Shown: positions 50,450 through 63,300, counted from the stretch's first letter. The stretch: DNA of 64,000 nucleotides from Ptiloglossa arizonensis (GCF_051014685.1 NW_027478401.1:1240001-1304000), one strand, 5' to 3'. The notes: generated by a model from the sequence alone, not told the origin. A program made the numbers and translations.

Positions 50450-51448
50450 CTATCAGATGCAACAGGAATTTCTCGAGTTCGTCAATCCGTTCGCGAGATA
50501 TGGGAGTTTGAAGTTAAGGAATGGTTGAGAAACTACCAAAATTTTTGCAAGTCTGATACTCGAAACCAATAACTGCTATGGCCTAGGGCAAATATACACA
50601 TACCATGGTAATCGGGCGAGTTTCTACTTTCAGATGCAACAGGAATTTCTCGAGTTCGTCAATCCGTTCGCGAGATATGGGAGTTTGAAGTTATGGAATG
50701 GTTGAGAAACAATCAAAAATTTCGCAAGTCTGATACACGAAACCAATAACTCGAATGGCATAGGGGAAAAGTACACACAACATTGTAATCGGGCGAGTTT
50801 CTGCCTTCAGATGCAATCGGAATTTCTCGATTTCGTCAATCCGTTCGCGAGCTATGGGCGTTTGAAGTTAAGGAATGGTTGAGAAACAATAAAAAATTTC
50901 GCAAGTCGGATACACGAAACCAATGACTGGAATGGCATAGGGGAAAAGTAAACACACCATTGTAATCGGGCGAGTTTCTACTTTCAGATGCAACGGGAAT
51001 TTCTCGAGTTCGTAAATCCGTTCGCGAGATATGGGCGTTTGAAGTTAAGGAATGGTTGAGAAACAATAAAAAATTTCGCAAGTCTGATACACGAAACCAA
51101 TGACTGGAATGGCATAGGGGAAAAGTAAACACACCATTGTAATCGGGCGAGTTTCTACTTTCAGATGCAACGGGAATTTCTCGAGTTCGTAAATCCGTTC
51201 GCGAGATATGGGAGTTTGAAGTTAAGGAATGGTTGAGAAGCCATCAAAGTTTACGCAAGTCTGATACTCGAAAGCAATAACTACAATGGCCTAGGGGAAA
51301 AATACAAATACCGTTGTAATCGGGCGAGTTTCGGCTTTCAGATGCAACAGCAATTTTTCGAGTTCGTCAATCCGTTCGCGAGATATGGAAGTGTGAAGTT
51401 AAGGAATGGTTGAGAAACCATCAAAATTTTCGCAAGTCTGATACTTGA
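50450..51448 (+). repeat. Block C, copy 1 (second copy at 52220-53218)
   Basis: About 1 kb repeated 1770 bp (10 x 177) downstream and nearly identical by eye; a minus-strand frame at 50836-51132 is the same as at 52606-52902. The left limit falls in the 'ctactatcag'/'ctgctttcag' position near 50450, the right limit near 51448 ('aataacaactatgg' against 'aataactactatgg'). Within it two adjacent monomers (near 50870-51220) are almost the same, sharing 'atgggcgtttg' and 'aaacaataaaaaatttcg', a one-unit duplication older than the copying of the block. Confidence 0.92.
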
Positions 51449-52219
51449 ATCCAATAACAACTATGGCCTAGGGCAAACATACACATACCGTTGTAATCGG
51501 GCGAGTTTCTGCTTTCAGATGCAATAGGAATTTCTCGAGTTCGTCAATCCGTTCGCGAGATATGGGAGTTTGAAGTTAAGGAATGGTTGAGAAATCATCA
51601 AAATTTTCGCAAGTCGGATACTCGAATCCAATAACTACTATGGCCTAGGGCAAAAATACACATATCGTTGTAATCGGGCGAGTTTCTGCTTTCAGATGCA
51701 ACAGGAATTTCTCGAGTTCGTCAATTCGTTCGCGAGATATGGGAGTTTGAAGTTACGGAATGGTTGAGAAACCATCAAAATTTTCGCTGGTCTGCTACTC
51801 GAAAACAATAACTACTATTGCCTAGGGCAAAAATACACATACCGTTGTAATCGGGCGAGCTTCTACGTTCAGATGTAGCAGGAATTTCTCGAGTTCGTCA
51901 ATCCGTTCGCGAGTTATGGGAGTTTGAAGTTATGGAATGGTTGAGAAACAATCAAAAATTTCGCAAGTCTGATACACGAAACCAATAACTCGAATGGCAT
52001 AGGGGAAAAGTACACACAACATTGTAATCGGGCGAGTTTCTGCCTTCAGATGCAATCGGAATTTCTCGAGTTCGTCAATCCGTTCGCGAGATATGGAAGT
52101 GTGAAGTTAAGGAATGGTTGAGAAACCATCAAAATTTTCGCAAGTCTGATACTTGAATCCAATAACAACTATGGCCTAGGGCAAAAATACACATACCGTT
52201 GTAATCGGGCGAGTTTCTG

Positions 52220-53218
52220 CTTTCAGATGCAACAGGAATTTCTCGAGTTCGTCAATCCGTTCGCGAGATATGGGAGTTTGAAGTTAAGGAATGGTTGAGA
52301 AACTACCAAAATTTTTGCAAGTCTGATACTCGAAACCAATAACTGCTATGGCCTAGGGCAAATATACACATACCATGGTAATCGGGCGAGTTTCTACTTT
52401 CAGATGCAACAGGAATTTCTCGAGTTCGTCAATCCGTTCGCGAGATATGGGAGTTTGAAGTTATGGAATGGTTGAGAAACAATCAAAAATTTCGCAAGTC
52501 TGATACACGAAACCAATAACTCGAATGGCATAGGGGAAAAGTACACACAACATTGTAATCGGGCGAGTTTCTGCCTTCAGATGCAATCGGAATTTCTCGA
52601 TTTCGTCAATCCGTTCGCGAGCTATGGGCGTTTGAAGTTAAGGAATGGTTGAGAAACAATAAAAAATTTCGCAAGTCGGATACACGAAACCAATGACTGG
52701 AATGGCATAGGGGAAAAGTAAACACACCATTGTAATCGGGCGAGTTTCTACTTTCAGATGCAACGGGAATTTCTCGAGTTCGTAAATCCGTTCGCGAGAT
52801 ATGGGCGTTTGAAGTTAAGGAATGGTTGAGAAACAATAAAAAATTTCGCAAGTCTGATACACGAAACCAATGACTGGAATGGCATAGGGGAAAAGTAAAC
52901 ACACCATTGTAATCGGGCGAGTTTCTACTTTCAGATGCAACGGGAATTTCTCGAGTTCGTAAATCCGTTCGCGAGATATGGGAGTTTGAAGTTAAGGAAT
53001 GGTTGAGAAGCCATCAAAGTTTACGCAAGTCTGATACTCGAAAGCAATAACTACAATGGCCTAGGGGAAAAATACAAATACCGTTGTAATCGGGCGAGTT
53101 TCGGCTTTCAGATGCAACAGCAATTTTTCGAGTTCGTCAATCCGTTCGCGAGATATGGAAGTGTGAAGTTAAGGAATGGTTGAGAAACCATCAAAATTTT
53201 CGCAAGTCTGATACTTGA
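52220..53218 (+). repeat. Block C, copy 2
   Basis: Copy of 50450-51448. The 771-bp interval between the two copies (51449-52219) contains further partial copies of the same monomers (for example 'aaacaatcaaaaatttcg' near 51948), so the region is a repeat nested in a repeat. It is among the least diverged block pairs in the window and therefore probably among the most recent. Confidence 0.92.
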
Positions 53219-53461
53219 ATCCAATAACTACTATGGCCTAGGGCAAAAATACACATATCGTTGTAATCGGGCGAGTTTCTGCTTTCAGATGCAATAGGAA
53301 ATTCTCGAGTTCGTCAATCCGATCGTGAGATATGGGAGTTGGAAGTTAAGGAATGGTTGAAGAACCATCAAAATTTTCGCAAGTCTGATACTCGAAACCA
53401 ATAACTACAATGGCCTAGGGGAAAAATACATATACCGTTGTAATCGGGCGAGTTTCTGCTT

Positions 53462-54170
53462 TCAGATGCAATAGGAAATTCTCGAGTTGGTCAATCCGTT
53501 CGCGAGATATGGAAGTGTGAAGTTAAGGAATGGTTGAGAAACCATCAAAATTTTCGCAAGTCTGATACTCGAAACCAATAAGTGGAATGGCCTAGGGAAA
53601 AGTACACCTACCATTGTAATCGGGCGAGTTTCTGCTTTCAGATACAACAGGAATTTCTCGAGTTTGTCAATCCTTTCGCGAGAAATGGGAGTTTGAAGTT
53701 AAGGAATGGCTGAGAAACCATCAAAATTTTCGCAAGTCTGATACTCGAAACCAATAACTACAATGGCCTAGGGGAAAAATACACATACCGTTGTAATCGG
53801 GCGATTTTCTACTTTCAGATGCAACAGGAATTTCTCGAATTCGTCAATCCGTTCGCGAGATATGGAAGTGTGAAGTTAAGGAATGGTTGAGAAACCATCA
53901 AAATTTTCGCAAGTCTGATACTCGAAACCAATAAGTGGAATGGCCTAGGGAAAAGTACACCTACCATTGTAATCGGGCGAGTTTCTGCTTTCAGATACAA
54001 CAGGAATTTCTCGAGTTTGTCAATCCTTTCGCGAGAAATGGGATTTTGAAGTTAAGGAATGGTTGAGAAACCATCAAAATTTTCGCAAGTCTGATACTCG
54101 AAACCAATAACTACAATGGCTTAGGGGAAAAATACATATACCGTTGTAATCGGGCGAGTTTCTGCTTTTA
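53462..54170 (+). repeat. Dimer duplication, 353 bp period
   Basis: The minus-strand frames at 53462-53647 and 53815-54000 differ at only two residues and lie 353 bp apart. The dimer is marked by 'aataagtggaatgg', 'cctagggaaaagtacacc' (one G short of the usual four) and 'tttgtcaatcctttcg'. Confidence 0.87.
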
Positions 54171-56399
54171 GATGCAATAGGAAATTCTCGAGTTCGTCAA
54201 TCCGTTCGCGAGATATGGAAGCGTGAAGTTAAGGAATGGTTGAGAAACCATCAAAATTTTCGCAAGTCTGATACTCGAAACCAATAAGTGGAATGGCGTA
54301 GGGGAAAAGTACACACACAGTTGTAATCGGGCGAGTTTCTGCTTTCAGATGCAATAGGAAATTCTCGAGTTCTCTCAATCTGTTCGCGAGGTATGGAATT
54401 GTGAAGTTAAGGAATGGTTGAGAAACCATCAAAATTTTCGCAAGTCTAATACTCGAAACCAATAACTACAAAGCCCTAGGAGGAAAACACAAATATCTTT
54501 GTAATCGGGTGGGATTCTACTTTCAGATGCAACAGGGATTTCTCGAGTTCGTCAATCCGTTCGCGGGATATGGGAGTTTGAAGTTAAGGAATGGTTGAGA
54601 AACCATCACAATTTTCGCAAGTCTGATACTCGAAACCAATAACTACTATGGCCTAGGGCAAAAATACACATACCGTTGTAATCGGGCAAGTTTCTGCTTT
54701 CAAAAGCAATAGGAAATTCTCGAGTTCGTCAATCCGATCGCGAGATATGGGAGTTGGAAGTTAAGGAATGGTTGAGAAACCATCAAAATTTTCGCAAGTC
54801 TGATACTCGAAACCAATAACTACTATGGCCTAGGGCAAAAATACACATACCGTTGTAATGGGGCGAGTCTCTGCTTTCAGATGCAACAGGAATTTCTCGA
54901 GTTCGACAATCCGTTCGCGAGATATGGGAGTTTGAAATTAAGGAATGGTTAAGAAACCATCAAAATTTTCGCTGGTCTGATAATCGAAACCAATAACTGG
55001 AATGGCCTAGGGGAAAAGTACACACACCATTGTAATCGGGCGAGTTTCTGCTTTCAGAAGCAATAGGAAATTCTCGAGTTCATCAATCCGTTCGCGAGAT
55101 ATGGAAGCGTGAAGTTAAGGAATGGTTGAGAAACCATCAAAATTTTCGCAAGTCTGATACTCGATTCCAATATCGACTATGGCCAAGTACAAAAATACAC
55201 ATACCGTTATAATCGGGCGAGTTTCTGCTTTCAGATGCAATAGGAAATTTTCGAGTTCGTCAATCCGTTCGCGAGATATGGAAGTTTGAAGTTAAGGAAT
55301 GATTGAGAAACCACAAAAATTTTCGCAAGTCTGATACTGGAAACCAGTAACTGGAATGGCCTAGGGGAAAAGTACACGTACTGTTGTAATCGGGCGTGTT
55401 TCTGCTTTCAGATGCAATAGGAAATTCTCGAGCTCGTCAAACCGTTCGCGAGGTATGGGAGATTGAAGTTAAGGAATGGTTGAGAAACCATCAAAATTTT
55501 CGCAAGTCTGATACTCGAAACCAATAACTACAAATGCCTAGGGGAATAATACACATACCGTTGTAATCGGGCGAGTTTCTGCTTTCAGATGCAATAGGAA
55601 ATTCTCGAGTTCGTCAATCCGATCGTGAGATATGGGAGTTGGAAGTTAAGGAATGGTTGAAAAACCATTAAAATTTTCGCTGGTCTGATACTCGAAACCA
55701 ATAACTGGAATGGCCTAGGGGAAAAGTACACACACCATTGTAATCGGTCGAGTTTCTGCTTTCAGATGCAAGAGGAATTTCTCGAGATCGTCAATCCGTT
55801 CGCGAGATATGGAAGTGTGAAGTTAAGGAATGGTTGAGAAACCATCAAAATTTTCGCAATTCTGATGCTAGAAACGAATAACTGGAATGGCCTAGGGGAA
55901 AAGTACACACACCACTGTAATCGGGCGAGTTTCTGCATTCAGATGCAACAGGAATTTCTCGAGTTCGTCAATCCGTTCGCGAGATATGGGAGTTTGAAGT
56001 TAAGGAATGCTTGAGAAACCATCAAAATTTTCGCAAGGCTGATACTCGAAACCAATAACTACAAATGCCTAGGGGAAAAATACACATACCGTTGTAATCG
56101 GGCGAGATTCTGCTTTCAGATGCAATAGGAAATTCTCGAGTTGGTCAATCCGTTCGCGAGATATGGAAGTGTGAAGTTAAGGAATGGTTGAGAAACCATC
56201 AAAATTTTCGCAAGTCTGATACTCGAAACCAATAACTACAAATGCCTAGGGGAAAAGTACACACACCATTGTAATCGGTCGAGTTTCTACTTTCAGATAC
56301 AACAGGAATTTCTCGAGTTCGTCAATCCGTTCGCGAGATATGGGAGCTTGAAGTTAAGAAATGGTTGAGAAACCCTCAAAATTTTCGCAAGTCTGATAC

Positions 56400-58760
56400 T
56401 CGAAACCAATAAGCACTCTTGCCGAGAGGAAAAATACATTTACCGTTGTAATCGGGCGAGTTTCTACTTTCAGATGCAACAGGATTTTCTCGAGTTCGAC
56501 AATCCGTTAGCGAGATATGGGAGTTTGAAATGAAGGAATGCTTGAGAAACCATCAAAATTTTCGCTGGTCTGATACTCGAAACCAATAACTACAATGGCC
56601 TAGGGGAAAAATTCACATACCGTAGTAATCGGGAGAGTTTCTACACTCAGATGCAACAGAAATTTTTCCGATTCGTCAATCCGTTCGCGAAATATCGGAG
56701 TTTGGAGTTAAGGAATGGTTGAGAATCCATCAAAATTTTCGCAAGTCTGATACTCGAAACCAATAACTACTATTGCCTAGGGCAAAAATACATATACCGT
56801 TGTAATCGGTCATGTTTCTGCTTTCAGACGCAACAGGAATTTCTCGAGTTCGTCAATCTGTTCGCGAGATATGGGAGTTTGAAGATAAGGAATGCTTGAG
56901 AAACCATCAAAATTTTCGCTGGTCTGATACTCGAAACCAATAACTACTATGGCCTAGGGGAAAAATACACATACCGTTGTAATCGGGAGAGTTTCTACTG
57001 TCAGATGCAACAGAAATTTTTCCGATTCGTCAATCCGTTCGCGAAGTATCGGAGTTTGGAGTTAAGGAATGGTTGAAAATCCATCAAAATTTTCGCAAGT
57101 CTGATACTCGAAACCAATAACTACTATTGCCTAGGGCAAAAATACATATACCGTTGTAATCGGTCGAGTTTCTGCTTTCAGATGCAACAGGAATTTCTCG
57201 AGTTCGTCAATCTGTTCGCTAGATTTGGCAGTTTGAAGATAAGGAATGCTTGAGAAACCATCAAAATTTACGCTGGTCTGCTACTCGAAAACAATAACTA
57301 CTATGGCTTAGGGGAGAAATACACATACCGTTGTAATCGGGAGAGTTTCTACTCTCAGACGCAACAGAAATTTTTCCGATTCGTCAATCCGTTCGCGAAA
57401 TATCGGAGTTTGGAGTTAAGGAATGGTTGAGAAACTATCAAAATTTTCGCAAGTCTGATACTCGAAACCAATAACTACAATGGCCTACGGGAAAAGTACA
57501 CATGGCATTGTAATCGGGCGTGTTTCTACTTTCAGATGCAGCAGCAATTTCTCGAGTTCGTCAATCCGATCGCGAGATATGGGAGTTTGAAGTTAAGAAA
57601 TGGTTGAGAAACCATCAAAATTTTCGCAAGTCTGATACTCGAAACCAATAACTACTATGGCCTAGGGCAAAAATACGCATACCTTTGTAATCGGGCGAGT
57701 TTCTGCTTTCAGATGCAAGAGGAATTTCTCGAGTTCGTGAATCCGTTCGCGAGATATGGGAGTTTGAAGTTAAGGAATGGTTCAGCAACCATCAAAATTT
57801 TCACTGGTCTGATACTAGAATCCAATAACTGGAATGGCCTAGGGGAAAAGTACACACCCCATTGTAATCGGGCGAGTTTCTACTTTCGGATGCAACAGGA
57901 ATTTCTCGAGTTCGTCAATCCGTTCGCGAGATATGGGAGTTTGAATTTAAGGAATCGTTGAGCAACCATCAAAATTTTCACTGGTCTGATGCTAGAAACG
58001 AATAACTGGAATGACCTAGGGAAAAAGTACACTCACGATTGTAATCGGTCGACTTTCTACTTTCAGAAGCAAGAGGAAATAATCGAGTTCGTCAATCCGT
58101 TCGCGAGATATGGGAGTTTGAATTTAAGGAATGGTTGAGAAACCATCAAAATCTTCGCAATTCTGATGCTAGAAACGAATAACTGGAACGACCTAGGGAA
58201 AAAGTACAAACACGACTGTAATCGGTCGTCTTTCTACTTTCAGGTGCAACAGGAATTTCTGGAGTTCGACAATCCGTTAGCGAGATATGGGAGTTTGAAG
58301 TTATGGAATGGTTGAGAAACTATCAAAATTTTCGCAATTCTGATCCTAGAAACGAATAAATGGAATGGCCTAGGGGAAAGGTACAAACTCCATTGTAATC
58401 GGGCAAGTTTCTACTTTCACATGCAACAGGAATTTCTCGAGTTCGTCAATCCGTTCGCGAGATATGGGAGTTTGAAGTTAAGGAATGGTTGAGAAACCCT
58501 CAAAATTTTCGCAAGTCTGATACTCGAAACCAATAAGCACTCTTGCCGAGAGGAAAAATACATTTACCGTTGTAATCGGGCGAGTTTCTACTTTCAGATG
58601 CAACAGGATTTTCTCGAGTTCGACAATCCGTTAGCGAGATATGGGAGTTTGAAGTTATGGAATGGTTGAGAAACTATCAAAATTTTCGCAATTCTGATCC
58701 TAGAAACGAATAACTGGAATGGCCTAGGGGAAAAGTACACACACCGTTGTAATCGAGCGA
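56400..58760 (+). repeat. 12-mer copy of the 'gcactcttgc' monomer
   Basis: The rare 'aagcactcttgccgagagg' monomer, known from block A at 24921, 28989 and 30403, appears again at about 56411 and 58535, 2124 bp (12 units) apart. Here it is followed by 'aggattttctcgagttcgac' and 'gttagcgag', a different downstream half from block A, so the two locations share only part of the monomer. Confidence 0.85.
56540..57440 (+). repeat. Dimer higher-order array of XhoI-less variant, 354 bp
   Basis: The 'caacagaaatttttccg' box lies at 56654, 57008 and 57362, exactly 354 bp (2 x 177) apart, each time with 'gggagag' or a close form upstream and 'cggagtttggagttaagg' downstream. Intervening monomers share 'aatacatataccg', 'aatctgttcg' and 'ttgaagataagg'. 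This is the same variant class as in segment 3, about 40 kb away. Confidence 0.9.
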
Positions 58761-59720
58761 GTTTCTGCTTTCAGATGCAACAGGAATTTCTCGAGATCGT
58801 CAGTCCGTTCGCGAAATATCGGAGTTTGGAGTTAAGGAATGGTTGAGAAACTATCAAAATTTTCGCAAGTCTGATACTCGAAACCAATAACTACAATGGC
58901 CTACGGGAAAAGTACACATAACATTGTAATCGGGCGTGTTTCTACTTTCAGATGCAGCAGCAATTTCTCGAGTTCGTCAATCCGATCGCGAGATGTGGGA
59001 GTTTGAAGTTAAGAAATGGTTGAGAAACCATCAAAATTTTCGCAAGTCTGATACTCGAAACCAATAACTACTATGGCCTAGGGCAAAAATACGCATACCT
59101 CTGTAATCGGGGGAGTTTCTGCTTTCAGATGCAAGAGGAATTTCTCGAGTTCGTCAATCCGTTCGGGAGATATGGGAGTTTGAAGTTAAGGAATGGTTGA
59201 GCAACCATCAAGATTTTCACTGGTCTGATACTAGAATCCAATAACTGGAATGGCCTAGGGGAAAAGTACACACCCCGTTGTAATCGGGCGAGTTTCTACT
59301 TTCGGATGCAACAGGAATTTCTCGAGTTCGTCAATCCGTTCGCGAGATATGGGAGTTTGAATTTAAGGAATCGTTGAGCAACCATCAAAATTTTCACTGG
59401 TCTGATGCTAGAAACGAATAACTGGAATGACCTAGGGAAAAAGTACACTCACGATTGTAATCGGTCGACTTTCTACTTTCAGAAGCAACAGGAAATAATC
59501 GAGTTCGTCAATCCGTTCGCGAGATATAGGAGTTTGAATTTAAGGAATGGTTGAGAAACCATCAAAATTTTCGCAATTCTGATGCTAGAAACGAATAACT
59601 GGAACGACCTAGGGAAAAAGTACACACACGACTGTAATCGGTCGACTTTCTACTTTCAGAAGCAACAGGAAATAATCCAGTTCGTCAATCCGTTCGCGAG
59701 ATATGGGAGTTTGAAATTAA
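57481..59720 (+). repeat. 8-mer duplication, 1416 bp period
   Basis: The block near 57440-58230 recurs near 58856-59646. 'tggcctacggg' lies at 57481 and 58897, 1416 bp (8 x 177) apart; 'ttttcactggtctgatactag', 'aatcgttgagcaacc' and 'cctagggaaaaagtacac' follow in the same order in both. Similarity fades after the 'ggaacgacctagg' monomer. Confidence 0.88.
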
Positions 59721-61489
59721 GGAATGGTTGAGAAACCATCAAAATTTTCGCAAGTCTGATACTCGAAACCAATAACTGGAATGGCCTAGGGGAAAATTAC
59801 ACACACCATTGTAATGGGGCGAGTTTCTACTTTCAGATGCAACAGGAATTTCTCGAGTTCGTCAATCCGCACGCGTGATATGGGAGTTTGAAGTTAAGGA
59901 ATGGTTGAGAAACCATCAAAATTTTCGCAAGTGTGATACTCGAAACCAATAACTGGAACGGCCTAGGCGAAAAGTACACACACCATCGTAGTCGGCAAGT
60001 TCCTAGTCTCAGATGCAACAGGAATTTCTCGAGTCCGTCAATCCGTTCGCGAGATATGGGAGTTTGAAGTTAAGGAATGGTTGAGAAACCATCAAAATTT
60101 TCGCAATTCTGATGCTAGAAACGAATAACTGGAATGACCTAGGGGAAAAGTACGCACACCATTGTAATCGGTAGACTTTCTACTTTCAGAAGCTACAGGA
60201 AATAATCGAGTTCGACAATCCGTTCGCGAGATATGGGAGTTTGAAATTAAGGAACGGTTGAGAAACCATCAAAATTGTCGCAAGTCTGATACTCGAAAGC
60301 AATAACTACAAAGGCTTAGTGGAATTATACACATACCTTTGTAATCGAGCGAGTTTCTACTTTCAGATGCAACAGGAATTTCTCGAGTTCGTGAATCCGT
60401 TCGCGAGATATGGGAGTTTGAAGTTAAGGAATGGTTGAGAAACCATCAAAATTTTCGCAAGTCTGATACTCGAAACCAATAACTGGAATGGCCTAGGGCA
60501 AAAATGCACATACCGTTGTAATCGGGCGAGCTTCTGCTTTAAGATGAAAAAGGAATTTCTCGAGTTCGTCAATCCGTTCGCGAGATATGCGAGTTTGAAA
60601 TTAAGGAATGGTTGAGAAACCATCAAAATTTTCGGTAGTCTGATACACGAAACCAATGACTACAATGGCATAGGGTCTAAAGTACACACACCATTGTAAT
60701 CGGGTGAGTTTCTACTTTCAGATGCAACAGGAATTTCTCGAGTCCGTCAATCCGTTCGCGAGATATGGGAGTTTGAGGTCAAGGAATGGTTGAGAACCCA
60801 TCAAAATTTTCGCAAGTCTGGTACTCGAAACCAATAACTGGAATGGCCTAGGGGAAAAGTACACACACCATTGTAATCGGGCAAGTTTCTAATTTCAGGT
60901 ACAACAGGAATTTCTCGAGGTCGTCGATCCGTTCGCGAGATATTGGAGTTTGAAGTTAAGGAAAGGTTGAGAAACCATTAAAGTTTTCGCAAGTCTGATA
61001 CTCGAACAGAATAACTGGAATGGCCTAGGGGAAAAGAACACACACCATTGTAATCGGGCGAGTTTCAGCTTTCAGATGCAACAGGAATTTCTCGAGTTCG
61101 TCAATCCGTTCGTGAGATATGGGAGCTTGAAGTTAAGGAATGGTTGAGAAACCACAAAAATTTTCGGAATCTGCTACTCGAAGCCATTAACTACTATGGT
61201 CTAGGGCAAAAATACACATACCGTTGTAATCGGGCGAATTTCTGCTTTCAGATGCAACAGGAATTTCTCGAGTTCGTCAATCCGTTCGCGAGATATTGGA
61301 GTTTGAAGTTAAGGAATGGTTGAGAAACAATCAAAATATTCGCAAGTCTGATACTCGAAAGCAATACCTACAATGGCCTAGGGGAAAAATACACATACCA
61401 TTGTAAACGGGCGAGCTTCTGCTTTCAGGTGCAACAGGAATTTCTCGAGTTCGTCAATCCGTTCGCGAGATATGAGAGTTTGAAGTTAA

Positions 61490-63300
61490 GGAATGGTTGA
61501 GAAACCACAAAAATTTTCGGAATCTGCTACTCGAAGCCATTAACTACTATGGTCTAGGGCAAAAATACACATACCGTTGTAATCGGGCGAGTTTGAACAT
61601 TCAGATGCAACAGGAATTTCTCGAGTTCTTCAACCGCTTCGCGAGATATGGGGGTTTGAACTTGAGGAATGGTAGAGAGTCCATCAAATTTTCGCAAGTC
61701 TGATACTCGAAAACATTAACTGGAATGGCCTAGGGGAAAAGTAAACACACCATTGTAATCGGGCGAGTTTCTGCCTTCAGATGCAACAGGAATTTCTCGA
61801 GTTCTTCAACCGTTTCCACGTAACCAATAACCGGAATGGCCTAGGGGAAAAGTACACACACCATTGTAATCGGGCTAGTTTCTACTTTCAGATGCAACAG
61901 GAATTTCTCGAGTTCGTCAATCCGTTCGCGAGATATTGGAGTTTGAGGTTAAGGAATGGTTGAGAACCCATCAAAATTTTCGCATGTCTTATACTCGAAA
62001 CCAATAACTACTATGGCCTAGGGCAAAAATGCGCATACCCTTGTAATCGGGCTAGCTTCTGCTTTCAGATGCAACAGGAATTTCTCGAGTTCGTCAATCC
62101 GTTCGCGATATATGGGAGTTTGAAGTTATGGAATGTATGAGAAACCATCAAAATTTTCGCAAGTCTGATACTAGAAACCAATAACTACTATGGCCAAGGG
62201 CAAAAATACACATACCATTGTAAACGGGCGAGTTTCTGCTTTCCGATGCAACAGGAATTTCTCGAGTTCGTCAATCCGATCGCGAGATATGGGAGCTTGA
62301 AGTTAAGGAATGGTTGAGAAACCATCAAAATTTTCGCTAGTCTGATACTCGGAACCAATAATTACTATGGTCTAGGGCACATATACACATACCGTTGTAT
62401 TCGGGCGGGTTTCTACTTTCAGATGCAACAGGAATTTCTCGAGTCCGTCAATCCGTTCGCGAGATATGCGAGTTTGAAAGTAAGGAATGGTTGAGAAACC
62501 ATCAAAATTTTCGCAAGTCTGATACTCGAACAGAATAACTGGAATGGCCTAGGGGAAAAGAACACACACCATTGTAATCGGGCGAGTTTCTACTTTCAGA
62601 TGCAACAGGAACTTCTCGAGTTCGTCAATCCGTTCGCGAGATATGGGAGTTTGAAGTTAAGGAATGGTTGAGAAACCATCAAAGTTTTCATAAGTCTGAT
62701 ACTCGAAAGCAAAACGTACAATGGCCTAGGGGAAAAATACACATACCATTGTAAACGGGCGAGTTTCTGCTTTCAGGTGCAACAGGAATTTCTCGAGTTC
62801 GTCAATCCGTTCGCGAGATATTGGAGTTTGAAGTTAAGGAATGGTTGAGAAACCATGAAAGTTTTCGCAAGTCTGATACTCGAAAGCAATACCTACAATG
62901 GCCTAGGGGAAAAATACACATACCATTGTAAACGGGCGAGCTTCTGCTTTCAGGTGCAACAGGAATTTCTCGAGTTCGTCAATCCGTTCGCGAGATATGA
63001 GAGTTTGAAGTTAAGGAATGGTTGAGAAACCACAAAAATTTTCGGAATCTGCTACACGAAGCCATTAACTACTATGGTCTAGGGCAAAAATACACATACC
63101 GTTGTAATCGGGCGAGTTTCAACTTTCACATGCAACAGGAATTTCTCGAGTTCTTCAACCGCTTCGCGAGATATGGGGGTTTGAACTTAAGGAATGGTAG
63201 AGAGTCCATCAAATTTTCGCAAGTCTGATACACGAAACCAATAACCGGAATGGCCTAGGGGAAAAGTACACACACCATTGTAATCGGGCGAGTTTCTACT
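61490..63300 (+). repeat. 9-mer copy pair, one copy carrying the deletion
   Basis: The monomers at 61497-61703 and 63022-63228 are nearly the same ('ccacaaaaattttcgg', 'gaagccattaac', 'ttcttcaaccgcttcg', 'aatggtagagagtcc'). Their spacing of 1525 bp is 9 x 177 less 68, which the 66-bp deletion in between plus two single-base losses explains. Confidence 0.87.
61781..61892 (+). repeat. Truncated monomer with 66-bp internal deletion
   Basis: Successive landmark ATGs at 61781 and 61892 are 111 bp apart, 66 bp short of a unit. The join reads 'ttcttcaaccgtttccacgt' followed by 'aaccaataaccgg', so the block from the NruI site to the TCTGATAC box is gone, with the hairpin and the A4T4 tract. It is the only large deletion I found. 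Because 66 is a multiple of three, the forward frame stays open across it (61781-61963). The related copy near 63,125-63,320 is complete. Confidence 0.92.

Larger units (their letters stand above)
41096..54480 (+). repeat. Array segment 7: shuffled mosaic of higher-order blocks
   Basis: About 76 monomers in which most stretches of a few hundred bases have a near-copy elsewhere in the segment at a multiple of the monomer length (3, 4, 5, 9, 10, 12, 13 or 46 units). Only about 8 to 10 bases of net phase are lost across it, so copying is almost always in register. Left part 41,100-42,540 repeats at 5 units ('tcgctgctctg' at 41521 and 42406) and 4 units ('taatcggtcg' at 41231 and 41939). The named blocks below account for most of the rest. 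Confidence 0.85.
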
